NCBI RefSeq assembly: GCF_004745635.1
Contig: NZ_SRLB01000004.1
Location: 62,001-126,000 of the forward strand
DNA: 64,000 nt
Direction: 5' to 3'
DNA from: Methylobacterium nonmethylotrophicum
GTDB lineage: Bacteria > Pseudomonadota > Alphaproteobacteria > Rhizobiales > Beijerinckiaceae
The stretch's first letter is position 1; each line of letters begins with the position of its first letter. Shown here in pieces: positions 18,194 to 25,886 of the stretch. The notes beneath the pieces are model-generated. The model did not search any database. It was not told the origin of the DNA and was given only the letters and a program-made list of their open reading frames with translations. A program made the position numbers and the translations under genes.

Positions 18194-18827
18194 GACGTCT
18201 CTCCCGGAGAGAGCGATTCCGCTCTTCGTCGATGATTCTTATGAAAAACGATTTTTCCTGTCAAACGCGGTGGCGTTGTCCGTGCGGGGGCATGCGGGGA
18301 GGGATGGGGACGCAAGCAAGTGCATCCTGTGATCGGGGGCCGCCCTGGACCGCAAGGAAGACAAAAATAGGCTGCAATACGAGTTCGACCTGATCGACTC
18401 GATGAAAGAAAGAGCGCATCTCCCCTCTCCCGTGTGGGAGAGGGGACGGGGGTGAGGGTGGCTCGGGTCCCGCAATGATCCTGAGCCGTCGAGCTGTACA
18501 GCTCGACGCTTGATGTCTTGTTCTGAAGCCGATCCACCCTCACGCAGGCCTTCAGGCCCGTGCGGGATCTTCGATCCCCTACCCCTCTCCCACACGGGAG
18601 AGGGGATTCCGCGCTTAGTTTATTTAGATAGATCAAGCGGAAATCGTGTGACTTCATTATTGGCTACCATCCTTCGCTGGCCCGGAAAGCCTGTGCCCGC
18701 CCCACGAACCCGCCCGAGGCGCCCCATCCGGCCTCGCGCAGATGCCGATGCCCCACATAAAAAAAATCGCTTCTTGACGAATAATCGATGATATGTGACC
18801 AGAGCGTCAAGTCAGGGAGGCCGAGCC
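18194..18827. other. Long divergent noncoding region holding a nested dyad of about 190 bp
   Basis: 634 bases between a GntR gene (minus) and the dioxygenase gene (plus). Both edges are AT-rich against the background: near 18225-18255 and near 18755-18800. The motif TCGATGAT occurs at both edges and may be a GntR half-site. The centre holds a nested inverted repeat, listed separately. No gene is seen. Confidence 0.5.
18421..18606. repeat. Nested inverted-repeat element with a central perfect palindrome
   Basis: The outer arms, 18421-18445 and 18582-18606, are exact reverse complements of 25 bases; each arm is itself a near palindrome (CTCTCCC...GGGAGAG). Inside them GTGAGGGTGG (18452-18461) pairs exactly with 18534-18543. 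The centre is a perfect 20-base palindrome at 18488-18507. The CTCTCCCGTGTGGGAGAG type of sequence is a common intergenic repeat in proteobacteria. RNA from either strand would fold into a long cruciform-like stem, which may end or insulate transcription. Confidence 0.75.
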
Positions 18828-19712
18828 ATGCGCATCGCGCGCCAGCAGGATGTGACGCCTGCCGTTCTGGAGGTCATGGCGCGGACGCGCGACCCGCGCC
18901 TGCGCGAGATCATGGTCTCGCTCGTCACCCACCTGCACGGCTTCGTGCGCGACGTGCGCCTCACCGAGCCGGAGTTTCGCGACGCGACCGCGATCCTCAA
19001 CGAGATCGGGGCGCTGGCCTCCGACAGCCACAACGAGTTCGTGCTGATGGCCGGCTCGCTCGGCGTGTCGTCCCTCGTCTGCCTCCTCAACAACGGCGAC
19101 CACGGCAACACCGAGACCTCGCAGTCGCTGCTCGGGCCGTTCTGGCGCCTCAACGCGCCGCGGGTCGAGAATGGCGGCACGATCCTGCGCTCCGACACGC
19201 CGGGCGACCCGCTCTTCGTCAATGCCCGCGTGGTCGACGGCGAGGGCAGGCCGGTCGTGGGTGCCGAGGTCGATGTCTGGCACGCCTCGCCGGTCGGCCT
19301 CTACGAGAACCAGGATCCCGAGCAGGCCGAGATGAACCTGCGGGGCAAGTTCACCACCGACGCGGAGGGCCGGTTCTGGTTCCGCTCGGTGATGATGGTC
19401 GGCTATCCGATCCCCACCGACGGGGTCGTCGGGCGGCTGCTGGCGGCGCAAGGACGCCACCCGATGCGCCCGGCCCACCTGCACGCCCTGATCGTCAAGC
19501 CCGGCTTCAAGGTGCTGATCTCGCAGGTCTACGATGCCAACGACCCGCATATCGGGTCCGACGTGCAGTTCGGCGTGACGCGAGCGCTCCTCGGCGACTT
19601 CGTCCGCCACGATGCGCCGCGTCCGGACGCGGCCGCGCCCTGGTACGCCCTCGACTACACCTACGTCATGGAGCCCGGCGAGGCCGTGCTGCCGCGCCCT
19701 CCGATCAAGTGA
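18828..19712 (+). CDS. Intradiol ring-cleavage dioxygenase (hydroxyquinol/catechol 1,2-dioxygenase type)
   Basis: 294 residues from the ATG at 18828 with GGGAGG nine bases upstream. The N-terminal helical dimerisation domain (about 20-100) contains HNEFVLMAGSLGVSSLV. The beta-sandwich catalytic domain begins TSQSLLGPFWRLNAP. The four ligands of the non-haem Fe(III) are visible at the right spacing: Tyr159, Tyr193, His217 and His219 (MRPAHLHALI). Length and the LLGPFWR block fit hydroxyquinol 1,2-dioxygenases, which give maleylacetate, though catechol or chlorocatechol cannot be excluded. It is followed 25 bases later by a hydratase gene, an unusual partner for ortho cleavage. Confidence 0.88.
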   Translation: MRIARQQDVTPAVLEVMARTRDPRLREIMVSLVTHLHGFVRDVRLTEPEFRDATAILNEIGALASDSHNEFVLMAGSLGVSSLVCLLNNGDHGNTETSQSLLGPFWRLNAPRVENGGTILRSDTPGDPLFVNARVVDGEGRPVVGAEVDVWHASPVGLYENQDPEQAEMNLRGKFTTDAEGRFWFRSVMMVGYPIPTDGVVGRLLAAQGRHPMRPAHLHALIVKPGFKVLISQVYDANDPHIGSDVQFGVTRALLGDFVRHDAPRPDAAAPWYALDYTYVMEPGEAVLPRPPIK

Positions 19713-19737
19713 ACCCGGCAACCCGGAGCAGACAGCC

Positions 19738-20520
19738 GTGCTGAGCGACGACGATCACCGCAAGGCCGCCGAGGCCATCCTCAGGGCCGAGCGCGAGCGC
19801 GTGCCCTGCCCGCAACTGTCGAAGACGTTTCCGGACATGGAGATCGCGGACGCCTACCGCGTCCAGGACCTCTGGGCCGAGGCGCGGATCGCCGCCGGCG
19901 CGCGGCTCGCCGGCCACAAGATCGGCCTGACCTCGCGCGCCATGCAGATGGCCTCGAAGATGACCGAGCCGGATTACGGCCGCATCCTCGACGACGCGCT
20001 GTTCAACGATGGCGCCCAGATCCGCACCGACCTGTTCATCAAGCCGCGCCTGGAAGTGGAGCTCGCCTTCATCATGGGCGAGGACCTGTCCGGGCCGGGC
20101 TGCCGCATCTACGACGTGATGCGGGCGACCGAGTTCGTGGTCCCGGCGCTCGAGATCATCGACTACCGGACCGAGGTGCCGCGGGCGATCGTCGACACCA
20201 TCGCCGACAACGCCGCCTTCGGGGCGATCGTCGTCGGCGGGCGCACGATCCGGCCCTTCGACGTCGACGTGCGCTGGATCGGCGCCACGCTGTCGCAGAA
20301 CGGCATCATCGAGGAATCCGGCGTCTCGGCCGCCATCATGGGCCATCCGGCCGCCGGCATCGCCTGGCTGGTCAACAAGCTCGCCGCCGTCGATGCGGGG
20401 CTCAAGAAAGGGCAGATCGTGCTCGGCGGCTCGTTCACCCGGCCCGTCGACATCAGGAAGGGCGACGTGATCCAGGCCGATTACGGCCCGCTCGGCGCCA
20501 TCGGCGTCTCCTTCGTGTGA
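19738..20520 (+). CDS. 2-keto-4-pentenoate hydratase / 2-oxohepta-4-ene-1,7-dioate hydratase-type enzyme
   Basis: 260 residues from a GTG at 19738 with GGAGC upstream. Family marks: GHKIGLTSRAMQMASKMTEPDYGRILDDALF near residues 58-90, KPRLEVELAFIMGEDL (Mg-binding Glu residues) near 105-120, and RATEFVVPALEIIDYR near 130-145. The IGLTS..MQ block and the length (HpaH/HpcG about 265) point to the homoprotocatechuate-pathway hydratase group; decarboxylases of the same family are possible. It adds water to a dienoate from meta cleavage, or a related unsaturated acid. Co-transcribed with the intradiol dioxygenase just upstream. Confidence 0.85.
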   Translation: MLSDDDHRKAAEAILRAERERVPCPQLSKTFPDMEIADAYRVQDLWAEARIAAGARLAGHKIGLTSRAMQMASKMTEPDYGRILDDALFNDGAQIRTDLFIKPRLEVELAFIMGEDLSGPGCRIYDVMRATEFVVPALEIIDYRTEVPRAIVDTIADNAAFGAIVVGGRTIRPFDVDVRWIGATLSQNGIIEESGVSAAIMGHPAAGIAWLVNKLAAVDAGLKKGQIVLGGSFTRPVDIRKGDVIQADYGPLGAIGVSFV

Positions 20521-20819
20521 GCCGGGAACGGCCTTGCCGGAGAGCCGCTTCCGGCGCGCCCCGCGCGAGGGGTCGGCCGATCGGCCCGCGCTGCGGCCTC
20601 CCGGGCTCCTCGCCGCCGAGGCGGCGGGCGCAGCGTAAGACCGTCCGCGCCTTGGCAGGAAGCAGCTTCGGGCCGAGCGTCCGGCACGCTTTCGCGAACC
20701 GACGATGCATCTCGCGACGAAGCGGCCGCGGGTCTCGTCCGGGGTGAGGGTCTCGGCCGCGCCGGCCTCGTTCCATGTCGCAGATCCATGCGGGTCGGCC
20801 AGCCTCCGGCGCCCCGGCC
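20521..20819. other. Noncoding gap between convergent genes
   Basis: About 300 GC-rich bases after the hydratase gene and after the end of the glutamine-synthetase-like gene. No gene, and no strong hairpin with a T-run was found. Confidence 0.4.
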
Positions 20820-22118
20820 TCAGCAATCCAGGGTGGTGTCCCGCTCCCACTGGGTCAGGTGGCGGCAATAGGCGTCCCATTCCTGGCGCTTGAGCTTGAG
20901 GTAGCTCGGCACGAAGGCGCCCAGGGCCTCGTTCAGGACGGGACTGGCTTCGAGCGCCCGCAACGCGTCGAGCAGGTTGAGCGGCAGGCGCTTCACGCCT
21001 TCGACCGTGTGGCCGTGCGTGTACATGTCGAGGTCGAGGCGCGGGCCGGGGTCGCGGCGGTGACGCATCCCGTCCAGTCCGGCGGCCAGGATCGCGGCCT
21101 GGAGCAGGTAGGGATTGACCGCCCCGTCGGCGAGGCGGAACTCGAACCGGCCGCCGCCGGGAATGCGGATCATGTGGGTGCGGTTGTCGCCCGCATAGGT
21201 CACGGCGTTGGGCGCCCAGGTCGCGCCGGAGGCCGTGCGCGGGGCGTTGAGGCGCTTGTAGGAGTTCACGCAGGGATTGGTGATCGCGGCCAGCGCCTCG
21301 GCCGAGTGGATCAGCCCGCCGATGAAGTGATGGCCGTCCTGCGACAGCCCGACGGCGTCGGTCCGGTCCGCGAAGGCGTTCTCGGGCCCGCGCCACAGCG
21401 AGACGTGGGCGTGGCAGCCCGACCCCGTCAGGTCGGCGAAGGGTTTCGGCATGAAGGTCGCCCGCAGGCCGTGCGTCTCGGCGATCGAGCGGGCCATGTA
21501 CTTGAAGAAGGCGTGGCGGTCGGCGGTGACGAGGGCGTCGTCGTACTCCCAGTTCATCTCGAACTGGCCGTTCGCGTCCTCGTGGTCGGTCTGGTACGGA
21601 TTCCAGCCCAGCGCCAGCATCGCGTCGGAGATCTCGCTGACGACGTCGTAGCGCCGCATCAGGGCCGACTGGTCGTAGCACGGCTTCACCTGCCGGTCGG
21701 CGGTGTCGGCCGGGGCCGTGCCGTCGGGGGTGATGAGGAAGAACTCGCACTCGACGCCGGTCTTCATCTGCAGGCCGTCGCGGGCGGCCTCGGCGATCAG
21801 GCGCTTGAGGAGGTTGCGCGGCCCCTGCGCGACCGGGCGGCCCGCCATCACGAGGTCGGCCGGCAGCCAGCCGACCTCGGGCTTCCACGGCAGCGCGATC
21901 AGCCCGTCGGGATCCGGCACCGCGACGAGGTCGGGATCGGCCGGGCTCATGTCGAGCCAGGTGGCGAAGCCCGCGAACCCCGCTCCGTTGCGGCAGGTGC
22001 CGGCGATCGCCGCCGCCGGCACCAGCTTGGCGCGCTGGGTGCCGAACAGGTCGGTGTACGACACGAGGAAGTACCGGATGCCGCGCTCCCTGGCGGCAAC
22101 CTCGAGATCGAGCGGCAT
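20820..22118 (-). CDS. gmaS: GlnT-type glutamine synthetase / probable gamma-glutamylmethylamide synthetase
   Basis: 432 residues. Glutamine-synthetase fold: N-terminal beta-grasp part, then VECEFFLITPDG (metal Glu), DHEDANGQFEMNWEY, the active-site SGCHAHVSLW, NSYKRLNAPRTASGATWAP, and NRTHMIRIPGGGRFEFRLADGAVNPYL. It is shorter than GlnA (about 470) and lacks the C-terminal adenylylation site region, as in GlnT/GmaS. GmaS joins methylamine to glutamate; GlnT makes glutamine. Directly upstream lie the three genes of an N-methylglutamate-synthase-like enzyme, the arrangement of the N-methylglutamate pathway of methylamine use, so GmaS is favoured. The same layout (glxBCD-glnT) also occurs where methylamine use is not shown. 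Confidence 0.75.
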   Translation of the reverse strand: MPLDLEVAARERGIRYFLVSYTDLFGTQRAKLVPAAAIAGTCRNGAGFAGFATWLDMSPADPDLVAVPDPDGLIALPWKPEVGWLPADLVMAGRPVAQGPRNLLKRLIAEAARDGLQMKTGVECEFFLITPDGTAPADTADRQVKPCYDQSALMRRYDVVSEISDAMLALGWNPYQTDHEDANGQFEMNWEYDDALVTADRHAFFKYMARSIAETHGLRATFMPKPFADLTGSGCHAHVSLWRGPENAFADRTDAVGLSQDGHHFIGGLIHSAEALAAITNPCVNSYKRLNAPRTASGATWAPNAVTYAGDNRTHMIRIPGGGRFEFRLADGAVNPYLLQAAILAAGLDGMRHRRDPGPRLDLDMYTHGHTVEGVKRLPLNLLDALRALEASPVLNEALGAFVPSYLKLKRQEWDAYCRHLTQWERDTTLDC

Positions 22119-22178
22119 CGCGTGAACTCTCCGGCGGGCCTCGGCGGGAGCCGCCGTCCGGCGGCTCCGGATTTCGCG

Positions 22179-23519
22179 TCAGAACAGACCGTTGCCGGAC
22201 GGTTCCTTGCCGGGGATCCAGCCGGTCCCGGCGAGCGGCACCTGCGCCATCGCGGCGGCCTCGATCGTCAGGGCGACGAGGTCCTCGGGCTCCAGGTTGT
22301 GCAGGTGGCTCTTGCCGCAGGCCCGGGCGATGGTCTGCGCCTCCAGGGTCATCACCGCGAGGTAGTTGGCCAGCCGCCGCCCGGCGAGCGCGGGGTCGAG
22401 GCGGGCGGCGAGCGCCGGGTCCTGCGTGGTGATGCCGGCGGGGTCCCTCCCCTCGTGCCAGTCGTCGTAGGCGCCGGCGGTCGTGCCCAGAGCCTCGTAC
22501 TCGGCCTGCCAGCGGGGATCGTTGTCGCCGAGTGCGATCAGCGCCGCGGTGCCGATCGCGACCGCATCCGCCCCCAGCGCCAGCACCTTGGCGACGTCGG
22601 CGCCCGAGCGGATGCCGCCGGAGACGACGAGCTGCACCGTGCGGTGGAGCCCCAGATCCTGCAGCGCCTGCACCGCCGGGCGGATCGCCGCCAGCGTCGG
22701 GATGCCGACATGCTCGATGAACACGTCCTGCGTCGCGGCGGTGCCGCCCTGCATGCCGTCGAGAACCACCACGTCGGCGCCCGACTTCGCCGCGAGCGCG
22801 GTGTCGTAATAGGGCCGCGAGGCGCCGACCTTGACGTAGACCGGCTTCTCCCAGTCGGTGATCTCGCGCAGTTCCTCGATCTTGATCGCGAGGTCGTCGG
22901 GCCCGGTCCAGTCCGGGTGGCGGCAGGCCGAGCGCTGGTCGATGCCCGGCGGCAGGCAGCGCATGCCGGCGACCCGCTCGGTGATCTTCTGGCCGAGCAG
23001 CATGCCGCCGCCGCCGGGCTTGGCGCCCTGGCCGACCACGATCTCGATCGCGTCGGCCCGGCGCAGGTCGTCCGGGTTCATGCCGTAGCGGGACGGCAGG
23101 TACTGGTAGACCAGGGTCTTCGAGTGCCGGCGCTCCTCCTGGGTCATGCCGCCGTCGCCGGTGGTGGTCGAGGTGCCGGCAAGACTCGCGCCGCGGCCCA
23201 GAGCCTCCTTGGCGTTGGCCGAGAGCGAGCCGAAGCTCATCCCGGCGATCGTCACCGGCGTCTTGAGGCGGATCGGTTTCGAGGCGAAGCGGCCCCCCAG
23301 CACCACCTCGGTGCCGCAGCGCTCGCGGTAGCCCTCCAGGGGATAGCGGCTGATCGAGGCGCCGAGGAACAGGAGGTCGTCGAGATGCGGCAGGGCGCGC
23401 TTCGCCCCTGCGCCGCGGATGTCGTAGAGGCCGGTCGCCGCGGCGCGGCGGATCTCGGCCATCACCTCGGGGGTGAAGGTCGCCGACAGGCGCGGGGCCG
23501 TCCGGGGATGCTCGGCCAT
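22179..23519 (-). CDS. mgsC: FMN-binding glutamate-synthase-like subunit (MgsC/GlxD)
   Basis: 446 residues from the ATG overlapping the previous stop as ATGA. Central and FMN domain of glutamate synthase: TIAGMSFGSLSANAKEALGRG, TTTGDGGMTQEERRHSK, the phosphate-binding GQGAKPGGGGMLLGQKI, VVVLDGMQGGTAATQDVFIEHVG, and VSGGIRSGADVAKVLALGADAVAIGTAALIALG. The Fe-S Cys cluster of large GltB is reduced here. With the amidotransferase and GXGXG proteins encoded upstream it should form N-methylglutamate synthase (methylamine plus glutamate to N-methylglutamate and ammonia), or a GltB-like enzyme of unknown substrate. Confidence 0.85.
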   Translation of the reverse strand: MAEHPRTAPRLSATFTPEVMAEIRRAAATGLYDIRGAGAKRALPHLDDLLFLGASISRYPLEGYRERCGTEVVLGGRFASKPIRLKTPVTIAGMSFGSLSANAKEALGRGASLAGTSTTTGDGGMTQEERRHSKTLVYQYLPSRYGMNPDDLRRADAIEIVVGQGAKPGGGGMLLGQKITERVAGMRCLPPGIDQRSACRHPDWTGPDDLAIKIEELREITDWEKPVYVKVGASRPYYDTALAAKSGADVVVLDGMQGGTAATQDVFIEHVGIPTLAAIRPAVQALQDLGLHRTVQLVVSGGIRSGADVAKVLALGADAVAIGTAALIALGDNDPRWQAEYEALGTTAGAYDDWHEGRDPAGITTQDPALAARLDPALAGRRLANYLAVMTLEAQTIARACGKSHLHNLEPEDLVALTIEAAAMAQVPLAGTGWIPGKEPSGNGLF

Positions 23520-24208
23520 CAATAGGCTCCGGCGTTGTCGACGTGGAAGTGGTAGAGGGAGCGGGCCGAGCCGTAGCGGCGGAACTCGCCCGGATCGACC
23601 TCGCCCGCGAGCCCTGCCGCCGTGAGCCGGGCGAAGACCTCTTGGCGGTGCGCGTCGCGCATCGCCTTCTCGATGCAGTCGGCACCGAGGCTCGCGACGC
23701 TGCCGCGCACGTAGAGCCGGGCCTCGTAGAGCGAGTCGCCGAGCGCCTCGCCGGCATCGCCCAGCACCGTCAGGGTGCCGGCCTGGGCCATGAAGGCCGA
23801 CATGTGGCCGATCGCGCCCTTCACCAGGATGTCGACGCCCTTCATCGAGATGCCGCAGCGCGCGCCCGCATTGCCGTCGATGAGGAGCATGCCGCCATGG
23901 GCGGTCGCGCCCGCCGCCTGGCTGGCGTCGCCGCGGACGTGGACGAAGCCCGACATCATGTTCTCGGCCACGCCGACGCCGGCATTGCCGTTGACGACGA
24001 CGCTCGCCCGCTTGTTCATGCCCGCGCAGTAATAGCCGACATGGCCCTCGATCTCGACGCTGACCGCGGCGTCGAGCCCGACCGCGACGGCGTGGCGCCC
24101 CTCCGGGTTCACGACGATCCAGCGGGTCTCGTCGGTGTCGGGCGCGAGCGCGTGCAGCGCCCGGTTCAGGTCGCGCAGGGCCGAGGTCCGCAGGTCGATC
24201 GTGGGCAT
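23519..24208 (-). CDS. mgsB: GXGXG-domain glutamate-synthase-like subunit (MgsB/GlxC)
   Basis: 229 residues. Right-handed beta-helix of the glutamate-synthase alpha-subunit C-terminus: repeated turns such as IEGHVGYYCAGMNKRASVVVNGNAGVGVAENM, VRGDASQAAGATAHGGMLLIDGNAGARCGISMKGVDILVKG and LTVLGDAGEALGDSLYEARLYVRGSV. It is a separate subunit here, as in the MgsABC and GlxBCD enzymes, where one gltB is split in three. The start and stop both overlap neighbours by four bases, so the three subunits are translated in step. Confidence 0.85.
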   Translation of the reverse strand: MPTIDLRTSALRDLNRALHALAPDTDETRWIVVNPEGRHAVAVGLDAAVSVEIEGHVGYYCAGMNKRASVVVNGNAGVGVAENMMSGFVHVRGDASQAAGATAHGGMLLIDGNAGARCGISMKGVDILVKGAIGHMSAFMAQAGTLTVLGDAGEALGDSLYEARLYVRGSVASLGADCIEKAMRDAHRQEVFARLTAAGLAGEVDPGEFRRYGSARSLYHFHVDNAGAY

Positions 24209-25101
24209 CAGTGGCGCTCCCAGACATAGACCCGGGCCGGTTCCGGCTCGAACACGCTGGCGGCCGCGATGCCCGGCAGGCCGACCAGCGCCCGGTACTC
24301 GGACCCGAAGGCGACGTAATCCTCCGTCTCGGCCATCACGGCGGGCTTGCAGGCGATCGGGTCGCGCAGGACGGCGAAGCCCGTCTCGGTGCCGACCACG
24401 AAGGTGAAGAACCCGTCGAGGTCGCTGAGGCTCGCTTCGAGCGCCTGGCGCAGCGAGGCCCCCTCGCGCATGCGCCAGGTCAGGTAGCCGGCGGCGACCT
24501 CGCTGTCGTTCTGCGTCGCGAAGGACAGGCCGGCGCGGGTGAGGCGGCGGCGCAGGTCGTTGTGGTTCGACAAGGAGCCGTTATGCACCAGGCACTCGTC
24601 GCGGCCGGTGGAGAACGGATGCGCGCCGCTGGTGGTCACGGCGCTCTCGGTCGCCATCCGGGTGTGCCCGATGCCGTGGCTGCCCGCCATCCCGGCGAGG
24701 TCGAAGCGCGTCGCGACCGCCTCCGGCAGGCCGACCTCCTTGTAGATCTCCATCCGCCGCCCGGCCGACACGACGTCGATGCCGGGGGCGTTGGCGGAGA
24801 GCCAGGTCCGGACCTCGCCCTCCGTCCCGGCGGGCACCGGCAGGACGGCGTGGGTGTCGCGCAGCGCGGCCGCGAAGGGCCGGCCGGTCGCGGCTTCGAG
24901 CGCCGCGATGGCGGCCCCCAGAGCCGCCTCGTTCGGCCCCCGCAAGGTGATCTTGAGGTCTTCCGCAGGGGCGCCGTAGACCGCGAAGCCCGCACTGTCG
25001 GGACCGCGCTCCGTCACCGTCGCCAGCATCGACGCGAGCAGCGCGCCGAGCTGCGGCTCGCGTTGCGGATGCTTGAGAAACAGGCCGACGATCCCGCACA
25101 T
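24208..25101 (-). CDS. mgsA: Class II glutamine amidotransferase subunit (MgsA/GlxB)
   Basis: 297 residues from the ATG at 25101, chosen so that Cys2 becomes the N-terminal nucleophile after Met removal (MCGIVGLF); an ATG six codons upstream would bury it. Ntn-hydrolase marks: RGPDSAGFAVYG, HTRMATESAVTTSGAHPFS, ECLVHNGSLSNHNDLRR and NDSEVAAGYL. It would release ammonia from glutamine, or hold the glutamate analogue, for the FMN subunit. It is the first gene of the mgsABC-gmaS-like operon; no N-methylglutamate dehydrogenase (mgd) genes are in the window. Confidence 0.85.
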   Translation of the reverse strand: MCGIVGLFLKHPQREPQLGALLASMLATVTERGPDSAGFAVYGAPAEDLKITLRGPNEAALGAAIAALEAATGRPFAAALRDTHAVLPVPAGTEGEVRTWLSANAPGIDVVSAGRRMEIYKEVGLPEAVATRFDLAGMAGSHGIGHTRMATESAVTTSGAHPFSTGRDECLVHNGSLSNHNDLRRRLTRAGLSFATQNDSEVAAGYLTWRMREGASLRQALEASLSDLDGFFTFVVGTETGFAVLRDPIACKPAVMAETEDYVAFGSEYRALVGLPGIAAASVFEPEPARVYVWERH

Positions 25102-25207
25102 CCGGAGGTTTCCCAGCACCGCATGATGGGAATACGGTTCGCACGGAGGCCGGCACTCGTCAACTATGGATCACAAAAATTTCTTGCCAGGAAAACTCCT
25201 CCGGCCC

Positions 25208-25275
25208 GCCAGGCGGCCATGAATGACCGGGGCCGCCAAGCGGCCATGGATGACCGGACGGGCCAGGCGGCCCGG
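25208..25275. repeat. 27-bp tandem repeat, about 2.5 copies
   Basis: A unit starting GCCAGGCGGCCATGAATGAC recurs at 25208, 25235 and 25262 with few changes; the last copy is cut short. It lies between the XRE-cupin gene and the amidotransferase gene, next to an AT-rich stretch (25165-25195) that may be the operon promoter. Confidence 0.65.
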
Positions 25276-25280
25276 AGGTC

Positions 25281-25886
25281 CTACGTCCGCGGATACGCGA
25301 TGATCGACAGGTAGGTCATCGGCCGCTCGATCAGCTCGCGCGGCCCGTGCAGCCCCTCGGCGTCGAACAGGAGCGCGTCGCCGGGCTTCAGGTGGTAGTC
25401 CTGGCCGGCGTGGTGATACCGGACCTCGCCGCTCAGCATGAAGATGAACTCGACGCCGGCGTGGCGAAAGCCCGTATAGGCCTCGGCATTCTCCTCCAGG
25501 GTGATCAGGTAGGGCTCGAGCACGGTCTCGCCGCGGATGCCGGCACCGAGAAGCTCGTAGATGTGGCCGACCTTGGTGCCGCGCCGCTCGATGACGACAC
25601 CCGTCCCCTTCCTCACGTGAGAGCAATCGCGGCTCTCCTCGAACGCGGCGAACAGGGCGGTGATCGGCACGTTCAGCGCCCGTGCCAGGGCATTGACGGT
25701 GGCGAGCGACGGGGAGATCTGCCCGTTCTCGATCTTCGAGACCATGCCGTGCGAGATGCCGGCGGCACCTCCCAGGTCCGCGATCGAGAGGTCGCGCTCG
25801 CGGCGCAGCATCCGGACCTGATGCCCCAGGGCGCGCTCCAGGCTCTTGTCGTCCTCGATGGGCGCGTTCGACCCGGTCTTCAACAT
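25281..25886 (-). CDS. XRE-family regulator with C-terminal cupin domain
   Basis: 201 residues. N-terminal helix-turn-helix (about 20-78): LGHQVRMLRRERDLSIADLGGAAGISHGMVSKIENGQISPSLATVNALARALNVP. C-terminal cupin (about 120-195): GFRHAGVEFIFMLSGEVRYHHAGQDYHLKPGDALLFDAEGLHGP, with the His/Glu residues of a small-molecule or metal pocket. It lies directly upstream of the mgsABC-gmaS-like operon on the same strand, separated by about 180 bases; regulators of this class are commonly found beside such operons, so it is the likely local regulator of amine or nitrogen use. Confidence 0.88.
   Translation of the reverse strand: MLKTGSNAPIEDDKSLERALGHQVRMLRRERDLSIADLGGAAGISHGMVSKIENGQISPSLATVNALARALNVPITALFAAFEESRDCSHVRKGTGVVIERRGTKVGHIYELLGAGIRGETVLEPYLITLEENAEAYTGFRHAGVEFIFMLSGEVRYHHAGQDYHLKPGDALLFDAEGLHGPRELIERPMTYLSIIAYPRT

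Noticed and set aside
19705..23757. Long minus-strand open frame across the hydratase and amine-operon genes, and a long plus-strand frame opposite gmaS-mgsC
   Set aside because: Both run through well-supported genes in other frames and give no recognisable sequence outside those genes.
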